This document shows, piece by piece, positions 20,691-29,290 of a stretch of DNA of 64,000 nucleotides (within the stretch, counting starts at the first letter, position 1; each line of letters starts with the position of its first letter). The DNA lies in assembly GCA_905221605.1 (NCBI GenBank), contig CAJNDS010001458.1, forward strand, positions 312,001 to 376,000, given 5' to 3'. Below the pieces are notes generated by a model. It saw only the letters and a list, made by a program, of their open reading frames with translations, did no database searches and had not been told where the DNA came from. Made by a program: the position numbers and the translations under genes. Source of the DNA: Symbiodinium natans. Taxonomy: Eukaryota > Sar > Dinophyceae > Suessiales > Symbiodiniaceae.

Positions 20691-22013
20691 CCTGGTGCAA
20701 CCCCTTCCTGCGCTGTGGCCGGCTTGCGTGGGGTTATCCACATCGACACGGTACGGTGGGGGCAGGAGAGGCAACGCCGAAGGACGTTGCCAACATCCTG
20801 CTGAGGGATTTCGGGGGTTTAGGGCTTAGGGTTCAGGTTTGGGGTTTAGGTTTGGGGTTTGGGGTTTGGGGTTTGGGGTTTGGGGTTTGGGGTTTGGGGT
20901 TTGGGGCTTGGGGCTTGGGGTGTGGGGCTTTTTGGCTTCGGGCCTCGAAGATTTTGGAGGGTTTCGGACTTCGGGTCACTAGGTTTTCGGGTTCACGGTC
21001 GGACTGTTTCGGTTGCACAGGCCTCAGGCTTCGAAATCATTGAGCCCCTCCCGAAAACCCTAGACCCCAAACCCTAAACCCTAAACCCAAAACCCGAAAA
21101 AACCCTAGACCCTACAAAAAAACAAAAAAACAACCTACCCCATCTCCCCTTAGAGGGCACCCCCAGCCTTGCAGTGCGTGCAGACGTAGCGCACCAGCCG
21201 CGCCAAACAGGCGCACTCCAGGACCAAGGAAATCAGGGCAAAAGCCAGTGTCTCCATTGCAACCACTTACTTCTCCAATACCCCAAGTGGGGAGAAAAAG
21301 TTTAAAACTTTACGTTACTCTTCCTAGTAAATGAGGAAGCCTAAAAAAAATTAAAGTTCAACGCTTGGCTAAGTAAGCCACTCAACCCTTTTCCCAGACC
21401 TTTAAAACCTCATCCTCGAGCCGGCGTGCCGGGCTTAGGGTTCGGGTTTCGGGTTTAGGAAGGTTTTCGGGTTTATTCTACAACGCCTGAAAAGGGGTTA
21501 TGAGGGGTTGACATTGGAGAACTACGTAGTACATGTCAACCAGTCTCAAAACACGAAGCCCTAAACCCTCAACCGAATCCCTGCACTCTCATCCCTGTAC
21601 CTTATGTAGAGGTTCACTCCTTGAGCATAAAGGGGAATCAGACAAGTTCTTTCACACATTGCTACCCGATCCCCGACAGCACCCCCCTTCCCCTGCTACA
21701 CCCTGCTGGGGCTCAGGGTTTAGTTTAGGGTTTAGGGTTTAGGGTTTAGGGTTTAGGGTTTAGGGTTTAGGGTTTAGGGTTTAGGGTTTAGGGTTTAGGG
21801 TTTAGGGTTTAGGGTTTAGGGTTTAGGGTTTAGGGCTTCAGGGCTCTGCGACGAACCCCCACCGACTCCGAAGCTGTCTGTGGAGCTGCAAGGCCGTCTG
21901 TACACGGTTCCTTCCCCCCTTTCCCAGCCCCCTGAAGTAGGACACCCAAATAGTGCCCTGAACCCTAAACCCAATAGACCATAGACCCTAAACCCTCGAC
22001 CCTAGACCCTAAG
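20691..22013. repeat. Variant telomere arrays and intervening islands
   Basis: A TTTGGGG-dominated array at about 20845-20925, a TTTAGGG array of about 17 units at 21717-21837, and short CCCTAAA runs near 21065-21095 and 21960-22010. An island at 21845-21945 is open in more than one frame. No gene assigned. Confidence 0.8.
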
Positions 22014-22073
22014 CTACTCTTGGGTCATTCTGGGAACCTCGAAGGCGATCTACTTTTGGGATCCTCGCCAGGG
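22014..22073 (+). other. Candidate exon, paralogous to 22972-23049
   Basis: Follows CCCTAAG and precedes GTCTGG. The frame reads WVILGTSKAIYFWDPRQ. Aligned with the island at 22972-23049 (FVVTRHSRGDLYFMDPRK), differences are largely codon-third-position (TCG/TCC, TTT/TTC, and GGG/GGT or GGG/GGC just past the border) or conservative (I/V, K/R, I/L, Q/K), and the only length change is three bases. That is what a duplicated exon under protein-level constraint looks like. The protein is not identified; the [YF]-F-x-D/N-P-x-x-G pattern faintly recalls the transglutaminase-like region of ciliary proteins such as CC2D2A. Confidence 0.45.
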
Positions 22074-22612
22074 GTCTGGGTTGGGGGGAGCCAGACATTG
22101 CATCTGAGCGGTGCCTGCTTGCGTGGCTCCCCTTGTTTGCCTTTGGGCTACGGGCCCTGGTGGAAGGGTTTAGGGTGTGGGGTTTAGGGTTTAGGGTTTA
22201 GGGTCTAGGGTCTAGGGGTCTAGGGGTCTGGGGTTTAGGGTTTCGCCAACGCCAATAAAGCGAAGCATGCACTCAGGGCTCACCCATTTATACCAAAGGA
22301 TTAGAGCTCAGGGTTTAGGAGTTTAGGATGATTTGGTCAGTTCTCTTGATTGCGGTCCCTTTGGGGCTAGCACACAAAGCCGACCCCAGATATTTCGGGT
22401 ACCCGCAAAGGGATGGGTTTCGGGTTTAGGGTTTAGGGCTTAGGGTTTGGGGTTTAGGCTTTAGGGTTCAGGGTTTAGGGTTTCTGGGACTTTGGGGTTT
22501 TAAAGTGCAGGTCTGGGGGTGGGCATCACGCTGACTTGCGTCCTGGGAGCCACCGTCAAAACAAGTAGCTCGTCTCGACAGCTCTTTAGCCTCCAGCCCT
22601 AAACTACTGCTT

Positions 22613-22718
22613 GCCTAAGAACCCACCAAAAGGCAGAAACACATGAGTCCTTAAAGGGCAATGTAATATTCTTATCATTGATTATATTTTTTGGGGGTTC
22701 TTAAGCAAAGAGTAGTAA
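22613..22718. repeat. M2 palindromic element, copy 1
   Basis: Left end CTACTGCTTGCCTAAGAACC, right end the near-complement GGGGGTTCTTAAGCAAAGAG followed by TAGTAA. Same ends at 40085, 56027 and 57807; right end only at 63720. Confidence 0.75.
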
Positions 22719-22971
22719 ACGAGCTACGGAAGAACCTCATACACGAAGAGGATGACCAGGACAACGAAGAGTGCAAGGATCTCGCGGCGTGAGAGCGCAA
22801 AAAAGACAACTCAGCATCTTATACTTGGTAGCCCAGTAGCCACATGATGAAAAAGGTACCTTTTTGAGTTGGTTACTTTTTAAGGGAATCACCCTAAGCC
22901 CAAACCGAAACCCGAAAGCCGAAAGCCGAAAGCCGAAACCCTAAACCCTAAACCCTAAACCCTAAACCCAG
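22719..22971. other. Short repeat-flanked stretch
   Basis: About 200 bases of unclassified sequence, then CCGAAAG and CCCTAAA units (22905-22970) leading to the candidate exon at 22972. Confidence 0.6.
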
Positions 22972-23049
22972 CGGTGCTACCAAGGACAGGAGGGTTTGTC
23001 GTTACAAGGCACTCCAGGGGCGATCTCTACTTCATGGATCCTCGCAAGG
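22972..23049 (+). other. Candidate exon, paralogous to 22014-22073
   Basis: Begins directly after CCCTAAACCCAG and ends before GTCTTGG. The frame gives VLPRTGGFVVTRHSRGDLYF then MDPRK. See the partner at 22014 for the substitution pattern. The island continues without a stop to a second possible donor, TGG|GTTTAGGG at 23063, and is also open in another frame. Confidence 0.45.
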
Positions 23050-23063
23050 GTCTTGGCACTTGG

Positions 23064-23372
23064 GTTTAGGGTTTAGGGTTTAGGGTTTGGGGTTTAGGGT
23101 TTGGGGTTTGGGGTTTAGGGTCTAGGGTCTAGGGTCTAGGGTTCAGGGTTCGGGAGTAAAACAAAAAAAGACGAAGTCCCGATTTGGGATTCGTGGGGTT
23201 CACCAGGGAACCAGCCCCGAAATGTAGTAAAAAAAAAGTGCCCCGCTGGGGAGCTCGCAATCCCCCCCTACAAGCCCTAAGCCTGATGCCACCACTGTCT
23301 CCAGCACCAAAAGTCGCAGTTTGGGTTTAGGGTTTGGGGTTTAGGGTTTAGGGTTTAAGGTTTAGGGCAACC
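23064..23372. repeat. TTTAGGG/TTTGGGG mixed blocks
   Basis: Arrays at 23062-23155 and 23320-23367, with an unclassified 160-base stretch between. No gene seen. Confidence 0.75.
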
Positions 23373-23554
23373 CCTGCCTAACTCCCCAACCTTTCCACCT
23401 CCCCATCACCTCCAAACATCTAACACCCAAGCACTTACGTCGCTAATCCCGAAACCCCCCAGACCTGCCTAACTCCCCAACCTTTCCACCTCCCCATCAC
23501 CTCCAAACATCTAACACCCAAGCACTTACGTCGCTAATCCCGAAACCCCCCAGA
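23373..23554. repeat. Perfect 91-bp tandem duplication
   Basis: Positions 23373-23463 and 23464-23554 appear identical over 91 bases. The unit is C-rich and sits directly beside the CCCCTAAA octamer array. No differences seen, so it is recent. Confidence 0.9.
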
Positions 23555-23574
23555 CCCCTAAAACCCCTACAAGC

Positions 23575-23897
23575 CCTAAACCCTAAACCCCAAACCCCTA
23601 AACCCCTAAACCCCTAAACCCCTAAACCCCTAAACCCCTAAACCCCTAAACCCCTAAACCCCTAAACCCCTAAACCCCTAAACCCCTAAACCCCTAAACC
23701 CCTAAACCCCTAAACCCCTAAACCCCTAAACCCCTAAACCCCTAAACCCTAAACCCCTAAACCCCTAAACCCCTAAACCCCTAAACCCCTAAACCCCCCT
23801 AAACCCCTAAACCCCTAAACCCCTAAACCCCTAAACCCCTAAACCCCTAAACCCCTAAACCCCTAAACCCCTAAACCCCTAAACCCCTAAACCCCTG
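23575..23897 (+). repeat. CCCCTAAA octamer array, about 38 units
   Basis: Nearly pure octamer (one extra C over the canonical heptamer) for over 300 bases, with one heptamer and one unit carrying two extra Cs. This is the largest single array in the window. Confidence 0.95.
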
Positions 23898-24641
23898 CCA
23901 AAAATATGCCGGGGAGGCCGAGAAGCCCAGCCAGCGATTCCGATCCAACGCTTGGAAGCGAGTAAGCATCCTCCCGGGGGCAACTTTCCTCCCTAAACCC
24001 TAAAGCCTAAAGCCTAAAGCCTAAAGCCTAAACCCTAAAGCCTAAAGCCTAAAGCCTCAAGCCTCAAGCCTAAAGCCTAAACCCAAGCCCTTTCTAAACC
24101 CAAGACCTTAAACCACAAGGGCTGGAAGCTGCTTAAACTTACCCCACCCCCGGCCTGACCCAATCGCAAAGAGAGCAAAGCACGTCCCCTTGCCCAATAT
24201 AGGGCGCCTACTTGCCCATGCAACCACGCTAAGGACTGTTTAAGGTGAATACGTGGGTAGTTCTAAATTATGAGGTCCCTTATGTCAAGGGTGCCGTACT
24301 TTGCAGGGTACCCAAAAGGGTCCCTTCTTTTTATAGAACGACCCATGTGGGCTAAACTTGCTTTTCCCATGAACAAGGTAGGGGATAGGATTAGGGGGAC
24401 CCTTGGGGATATAGACCCTCTGAATAGGGTCCCTTGCTAAGAGAGCCAGCAGAGGGTTAAGAAGGGGTTCCGTTTTAAGGGTCCCCCTTATCTCACCTAG
24501 GACAAGGAAGCCCAAGCAGTTGAAGCGCCAGGCTTGTGCCCAAACCCAAACAACCTCAAGCCCTAAACCTCAAAACTGTTGGCGAAGTAAAGCGTATACA
24601 GATTGCCAGGATGCCAGTGGCTTCTTGACCCTAAGACCTAA
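23898..24641. other. CCTAAAG array and M5-like segment
   Basis: An array of CCTAAAG units at 24001-24085 after a 90-base island. Then 24290-24505, which shares GGGGATAGGATTAGGGGGAC and an AGGGTTAAGAAGGGGTTCC-like stretch with 62150-62255: a further dispersed family with only two copies seen. No gene. Confidence 0.65.
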
Positions 24642-24725
24642 ATGGGGGTTTCCGAAAACAAGGGACCCCTAGAATAGTATTCCCGTATAAGAATGAGCCC
24701 AAACTTGGTACCTTTCGGACACCCC
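24642..24725. repeat. M1 palindromic element, short copy
   Basis: Left end ATGGGGGTTTCCGAAAACAA, right end GGTACCTTTCGGACACCCC, an imperfect complement. Confidence 0.65.
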
Positions 24726-24732
24726 AAAGGGA

Positions 24733-24860
24733 GGTTCACGGTTCTTAGTAACCAACTATAACTGTACTTCTTACTATACCTATAACCCTGTGAGGGCACT
24801 TAAGGGGCTTACAAGTGGGTTATAAGTACAGTTATAATTGGTTAACAAGTACCATGAACC
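24733..24860. repeat. M3 palindromic element, full copy
   Basis: Starts GGTTCACGGTTCTTAGTAAC and ends in the near-complement GGTTAACAAGTACCATGAAC; inverted repeat of about 37 bp including TATAACTGTACTT. Other copies at 53487-53618 (full) and 59254-59320 (right half). Confidence 0.8.
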
Positions 24861-25504
24861 GCCAAGTAGGGTTTCGGGCTTCATAAGCTCCTGGGTCTTA
24901 GCCTTCAGGGTTACGGACCTTTCACCCGAAACCTTTCCGCAGATTTGTTCTGCGAAACTTTTCTCGAAACTTTCCCCAGACCTGAAACCCTAAACCCTAA
25001 ACCCTAAACCCTAAACCCTAAACCCTTAACCTTAAACCCTGATAATCTTAAACAAACTAAGCCCACAAACTTTGCGAGGTGAAGGGTTTATCCAAGGGCC
25101 CCGGCGACCGAGCGCGCCCCAAGCGGACAGATGTGCGGTCGGTCGTCTAGCAGGTTCGGGCTCTCGGGTTTAATTTGTGAGTTTTGCTTTTGGGGCTTTT
25201 GAAGGTGTATGTGCAATTTTGGTCGTATGTGGTTTTTGTGAAGGCTTCTTTGTTGTTGTGTTGTTTTTTTAAATGTTGGGATGCATCTTCGGGTTGGGAT
25301 TTAATCATCCTCAAACGTCATGACAAATTAGAGGTGCCGCTGTTGGGGGCATGGTCTCAACTTCCCCCCCCGAGAAGGGTTTGAGAATCTAAGCTGTCCA
25401 AACCACGATGCGAAGACTCAGACTACCAAAAGCTCAACAGCTTCAACCCATAGAGGGGGGGGGGGGGGGGGGCAATCAGGTGACCAAACCCAAGAGTAGA
25501 GTAA
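24861..25504. other. Telomere-like block and T-rich unique stretch
   Basis: CCCTAAA units at 24979-25040, then a T/G-rich stretch at 25170-25330 with a 66-codon frame of no recognisable character, then a G-tract of about 20 at 25446-25472. No gene called. Confidence 0.6.
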
Positions 25505-25605
25505 CCTAGGAATATAAAAAAAGGTGCCCTTTGAGGTTCAACGGGGCTTAGAAAGGAACCCAAAGTAACACAGAAGGGGATAAGGGCCCCACGCTGGGTC
25601 CTAGG
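25505..25605. repeat. M4 short repeat, copy 1
   Basis: Bounded by CCTAGG at both ends; reads CCTAGGAATATAAAAAAAGG ... CTGGGTCCTAGG. Copies at 37394-37490, 43781-43847 and 49861-49959 share AATAAAAAGGG near the left end and CTCTGGGTCCTAG (or close) at the right. Confidence 0.75.
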
Positions 25606-25823
25606 TGAGGTCGCTGAAGCCTAAACCCCCAAACCACATGTCTCGGCTCCGCCCCCGTCTTGTGGCAAACCCTTTCTGTGCAGACATGGCATGTATTCAA
25701 GCAGAGGCCTGGGCTTCGGGTGCAGGCGAAACCCCAAACCGTCAACCCCTAAGAGTTTAGAGGTTTGGGTTTGCACGCCTAAGCTCAACCTCCGGGTCCT
25801 GGAATTCATTCCCCAAAGCCCTA

Positions 25824-26029
25824 TACGGGGGCAACCGAAAGGGGAAGGGAATCAACCCAAACAGTCGCCAGAGGTTTCACCCTGAACCAACCAGCAAACA
25901 CCAAGAACTCAAAACTTCTTTTTGCTACCAGGCGCATGGCCCAGTCTTGAGCCAATAAGATTACCGGGCGCATTGACCCAACAACTTTCAACACCAACTC
26001 TTCTCTACAATACCAACTGCAGCTCCGCA
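25824..26029 (-). repeat. LTR (3' LTR) of retrotransposon 2, intact
   Basis: On the minus strand it starts TGCGGAGCTGCAG and ends CCCCCGTA. Identical by eye to the two parts of the right LTR. Outer flank CCCTA. Confidence 0.93.
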
Positions 26030-26042
26030 CTCCCCCTGTCCT
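26030..26042 (-). other. Polypurine tract of retrotransposon 2
   Basis: The minus strand reads AGGACAGGGGGAG just before the 3' LTR; one pyrimidine. Confidence 0.6.
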
Positions 26043-26217
26043 AGGGTTTCCTAGGACACACATTGGAGGTGCAGACCTTTGGCCAAAAACTGCCATTTAG
26101 GCAGCAGCCAGCTGCTTGAAATGCACATTATGGTTTTACGTCATCCAGGACGAACCTTCAGCTCATTGGCCGAATCCCTTACCATTGAGGATTTCTTCAC
26201 CTCACACTTGAAAAAGT

Positions 26218-28950
26218 TTACGTTCCAGCGGCCCGTTCCTCACCAAGGAACTCGGCATTCACCACCCAGCCATCCTTGAGGCAATGCTTACAAAGCGTCT
26301 TAGCCCTGGGCTGTGAATATCGCAGAACATCACAGTCACTGCTCGCGTGCATACAGTTCCCACCCACTGTTGTATACAAAGTGGCACTCGCAGGAATAAC
26401 CACCACTTTCTTAACCCACAGCCATTTATACAGCCGCCGAAAGAGGCACCATGCCAATTCCCAGAGTATAATTGCTGCCACCAAATACGCAACAAGGTCT
26501 GAGTTGTTGATAACCATTTCAATACCTTGAGCCAGAACCATAACCGTAGATGTGTTGGCGACCTTGCACACCCCTTCTTCTGAGCAAAAGAAACCAGCAG
26601 TTGACACTTCTTCTCCACCAGTTGCCATCCCTTGCAGAGATGCAGCCACCATCATGACCGCCATTGCAAGCGAGGCCCTCTTCAAGTCAGTTCCTCGTAC
26701 CAACAGTTGGAGACCCCAAAGTGCCTTTTGCTTTGCATACACCTGTCCACTCATCAATTTTGTCAACAGGTCAGCAATCATATACTCACCTCGAAGATGC
26801 GCTATCACCATGTAACCACGGTCCACCAGAGACCTGACACCGGCTGCTCGAATTCTCAGGTGTCTTGTCCTCCAGCTTCCAGCAGGATATTGAATGATCG
26901 AGCACGTCGAAACCGAATCTGTATACAGCACTTTTTGCAGCGATTCTTCACCTGTTCCAACCAAAGCGGCAATTATAGGGGTGCACGACTGAATCATCGT
27001 TGCTCCCTCTGTGGACGCATGTAATTCAGCCTCACCCCAAACCACCACCGCTCCTGAGTGGCTCTTTTCGTTTTCACCTGCTGCAAAGCTAGCATCCGCG
27101 TAGGACTCCACTACCTTGACGCCTCGCCCATAACGCAACACCTCATTCCTTTCTTTTTCGCATGTTGCGATTGCTCCAAACGTCAGGCCTAACGTTGGAG
27201 TTGCAGCAAGGTATCGAAATACCTCCTCAGCCTTTTTAACCACAAATCGCGGCCTTCGGGATGTCCACAAAGACAACTGGCTCGTGCAGAACGCCAAATC
27301 AGGTCGAGTTTTGATTGCCACCCAGAGGAACTCCCCTACGGCACCTTGAGCCGCTCGCAAGGAAGGAATATCCACCTCCTCTTCTTCACCTGGAGTTTCT
27401 TTCACCATTGGCAGGTTACTACCTTTTCCAGTTTCATCAATCTGATACCCTCTTCGGTTCAGCAAATCTCTCACGAAGTCCTCCTGGTTGAGAAAGAAGC
27501 TGCCATTTCGATACCAGATTTGGACACCCAAAAACTTCAGGAATCCATCACCACAGCCTGGACCACAGAACTCGGGTTCAGAAGTTTTCCACTCCTTCCT
27601 GATCTGTTCCAAGGCTTCCCGGAGCACTGTCATAGTCCCAGCCATCAAAAAATCATCCACGTAAAGACCCATTGTCCCTACCAACTTGCTTGCACCTTCT
27701 GGCTTCTCTTGTGCCATAATAAGGAACAGACTTGAGTCTGCATTGGACCTCTGAAAGCTCATTGCTTGTCCATCCTTTGACACCCAAGACATGCCTTGAA
27801 GACGTTGGTCTCGCCACTCCACCCATGCTGCAGGACTTTCGGCCAAACCGTACAAGGCCTTCCTCACAATCCACCGCTCCTCTTTTGTGCAAAGACCCAA
27901 TTTCACCGCCGCCCTTGGGGGCTGCACCACCACCAAACGCCCTTCTCTTTGTGCCCTATTCATCGGCGCCGTCAGAAAAGCTTTGGAAATGTCTAAGCCA
28001 GCAATGATCCACACCATATATGCTGCGTGCCTCACTTGACACCTAAATGTAGTTGAATCTAAGCCAGGAGCGTACAGCGAGTGACGACTGACGGACCTCG
28101 GCCCTTCATATTCTGTAGCTGCCGTTGACGAAATAAAGTTTCCACATGCACAGATACGGGCACGTCGCCTCCCTGTCCCTTGCTTCCGGGTAAACACCAC
28201 CAGACTGGGAACGTACTCAATCACCGGTGCATTAGGCTCTTCCGCCAATTTGTCCAGCTTTTCTTGAGTTGTTGGTTCCACCACCTCCAACTCTTTCACC
28301 AAAGACGTCGCCTCGTCCGACAATGATTCCCTCCACTTTTCCAGCTCTTGCATGGCTTCTTGTGTAGGGATTGTTTTTGTTTGCAGGAACTCAACCTCCT
28401 CTGCTGCCTCAAGCGCGGTATTTTCTTGTACCATTTGCTGAACTTGAGCTGCTTTGACCAAAAACTTCGAGAGCTGTTCCTCAGCCCTTTTTGCTTTAAC
28501 CAGCCATTCTCTAGCCTCTGATCCTTTTTCCCCATTCGACTCATTGGCCGATCCATGGAACTCGTCCAAAATGCAACATTCCTGTTCAGCAATTAGGCGT
28601 CGAATACTCAAATGCTCCTCTAGAGCCCATTGATGCGCTTCGAACACAGCGTAGTCGACTTCCTCTGCAAGGTCGTCCAGCGAGGTCTCTTTCAACGTCA
28701 TTTTTAACCACTTCCTTTTTCCACCTTCTTCAGCTTGTGGTTCCGGAAGAGGAAACTTGCATTGGAGAAGATAGCACCTATCCTTGTAGCTCAAACGCTC
28801 CATAAAAACAGGTGTGTACCCTGTCAAGGATACCCTGTTCCCTTTCCAAGGCATAGGACCATGCAGTTTTCTCGGAAAGAACGACATGAAGTTCCAGTGG
28901 ATATCGACCAATTTTCCAGGTAAGACTCTACGGTAAGACTTTCTTCCCAT
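26218..28950 (-). CDS. Element 2: oxygenase C-terminal half, reverse transcriptase, RNase H, membrane tail
   Basis: A 910-residue frame. Residues 20-46 (FFPRKLHGPMPWKGNRVSL) supply the distal iron-binding His and the 2-oxoglutarate-binding Arg expected at the end of a TET/JBP-type oxygenase; the first half is in the frame upstream. Residues 90-235 are a Glu-rich coiled coil. The copia reverse transcriptase follows (about 245-560) with D320 (GLDISKAF) and YVDDF (430-434). RNase H (about 610-735) has D619 (YADAS), D678 (YTDS) and D727 (MIAD), but the STAEAE-like motif is replaced by SCTPIIAAL, so a catalytic Glu seems missing. After RNase H comes an unusual tail: a hydrophobic segment at about 815-845 (LVAYLVAAIILWELAWCLF) and a Cys/His cluster (CMHASSDC...CKHC). 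The ATG at 28950 is probably not a true start: the protein continues from the upstream frame. Confidence 0.92.
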   Translation of the reverse strand: MGRKSYRRVLPGKLVDIHWNFMSFFPRKLHGPMPWKGNRVSLTGYTPVFMERLSYKDRCYLLQCKFPLPEPQAEEGGKRKWLKMTLKETSLDDLAEEVDYAVFEAHQWALEEHLSIRRLIAEQECCILDEFHGSANESNGEKGSEAREWLVKAKRAEEQLSKFLVKAAQVQQMVQENTALEAAEEVEFLQTKTIPTQEAMQELEKWRESLSDEATSLVKELEVVEPTTQEKLDKLAEEPNAPVIEYVPSLVVFTRKQGTGRRRARICACGNFISSTAATEYEGPRSVSRHSLYAPGLDSTTFRCQVRHAAYMVWIIAGLDISKAFLTAPMNRAQREGRLVVVQPPRAAVKLGLCTKEERWIVRKALYGLAESPAAWVEWRDQRLQGMSWVSKDGQAMSFQRSNADSSLFLIMAQEKPEGASKLVGTMGLYVDDFLMAGTMTVLREALEQIRKEWKTSEPEFCGPGCGDGFLKFLGVQIWYRNGSFFLNQEDFVRDLLNRRGYQIDETGKGSNLPMVKETPGEEEEVDIPSLRAAQGAVGEFLWVAIKTRPDLAFCTSQLSLWTSRRPRFVVKKAEEVFRYLAATPTLGLTFGAIATCEKERNEVLRYGRGVKVVESYADASFAAGENEKSHSGAVVVWGEAELHASTEGATMIQSCTPIIAALVGTGEESLQKVLYTDSVSTCSIIQYPAGSWRTRHLRIRAAGVRSLVDRGYMVIAHLRGEYMIADLLTKLMSGQVYAKQKALWGLQLLVRGTDLKRASLAMAVMMVAASLQGMATGGEEVSTAGFFCSEEGVCKVANTSTVMVLAQGIEMVINNSDLVAYLVAAIILWELAWCLFRRLYKWLWVKKVVVIPASATLYTTVGGNCMHASSDCDVLRYSQPRAKTLCKHCLKDGWVVNAEFLGEERAAGT

Positions 28951-29290
28951 AGGATTGCTCCACCACTTCAGCTCCTTCCTCTAAAACCTTTTCATCCTCA
29001 ACCCACAACTGACCATCTTTATAGTCACCAAAGCCACACACATAATTGCAGCAATGCTTCTCATTGTGACTATCCCTATGCAACGATACCGGAGCATTGC
29101 ACGAGATCTGAAGAGCAGAAAATTTGGCTTCAGGATTGTGGTGCCTCATGAATGATGCCAGATAACGACATAGCCATGGCCTTCGATGAGTCTCTTTTGT
29201 AATACCACACACTCCGCCATGAGTATAGTGGCCCAACACCAGAGCTCGCGTACTTGTGCACCAATTGTTGATACCACCTCTTCGATTCAC
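28928..29290 (-). CDS. Element 2: TET/JBP-like 2-oxoglutarate oxygenase, N-terminal half
   Basis: A 120-residue frame (first codon GTG, so not a real start) between integrase and reverse transcriptase. It contains VSLHRDSHNEKHC, with the HxD iron ligands, and NYVCGFGDYKDGQLWVED, the 'GDY..G.LWV' strand seen in TET/JBP-superfamily dioxygenases (family knowledge, by recall). The missing C-terminal His and Arg are found at the start of the next frame (26218-28950), joined if one A of a run near 28945 is removed. The upstream join to the integrase frame is restored by one added G near 29292. Enzymes of this family oxidise 5-methylpyrimidines in DNA; the role here is inferred only from motifs. Confidence 0.75.
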   Translation of the reverse strand: MNRRGGINNWCTSTRALVLGHYTHGGVCGITKETHRRPWLCRYLASFMRHHNPEAKFSALQISCNAPVSLHRDSHNEKHCCNYVCGFGDYKDGQLWVEDEKVLEEGAEVVEQSYGKKVLP

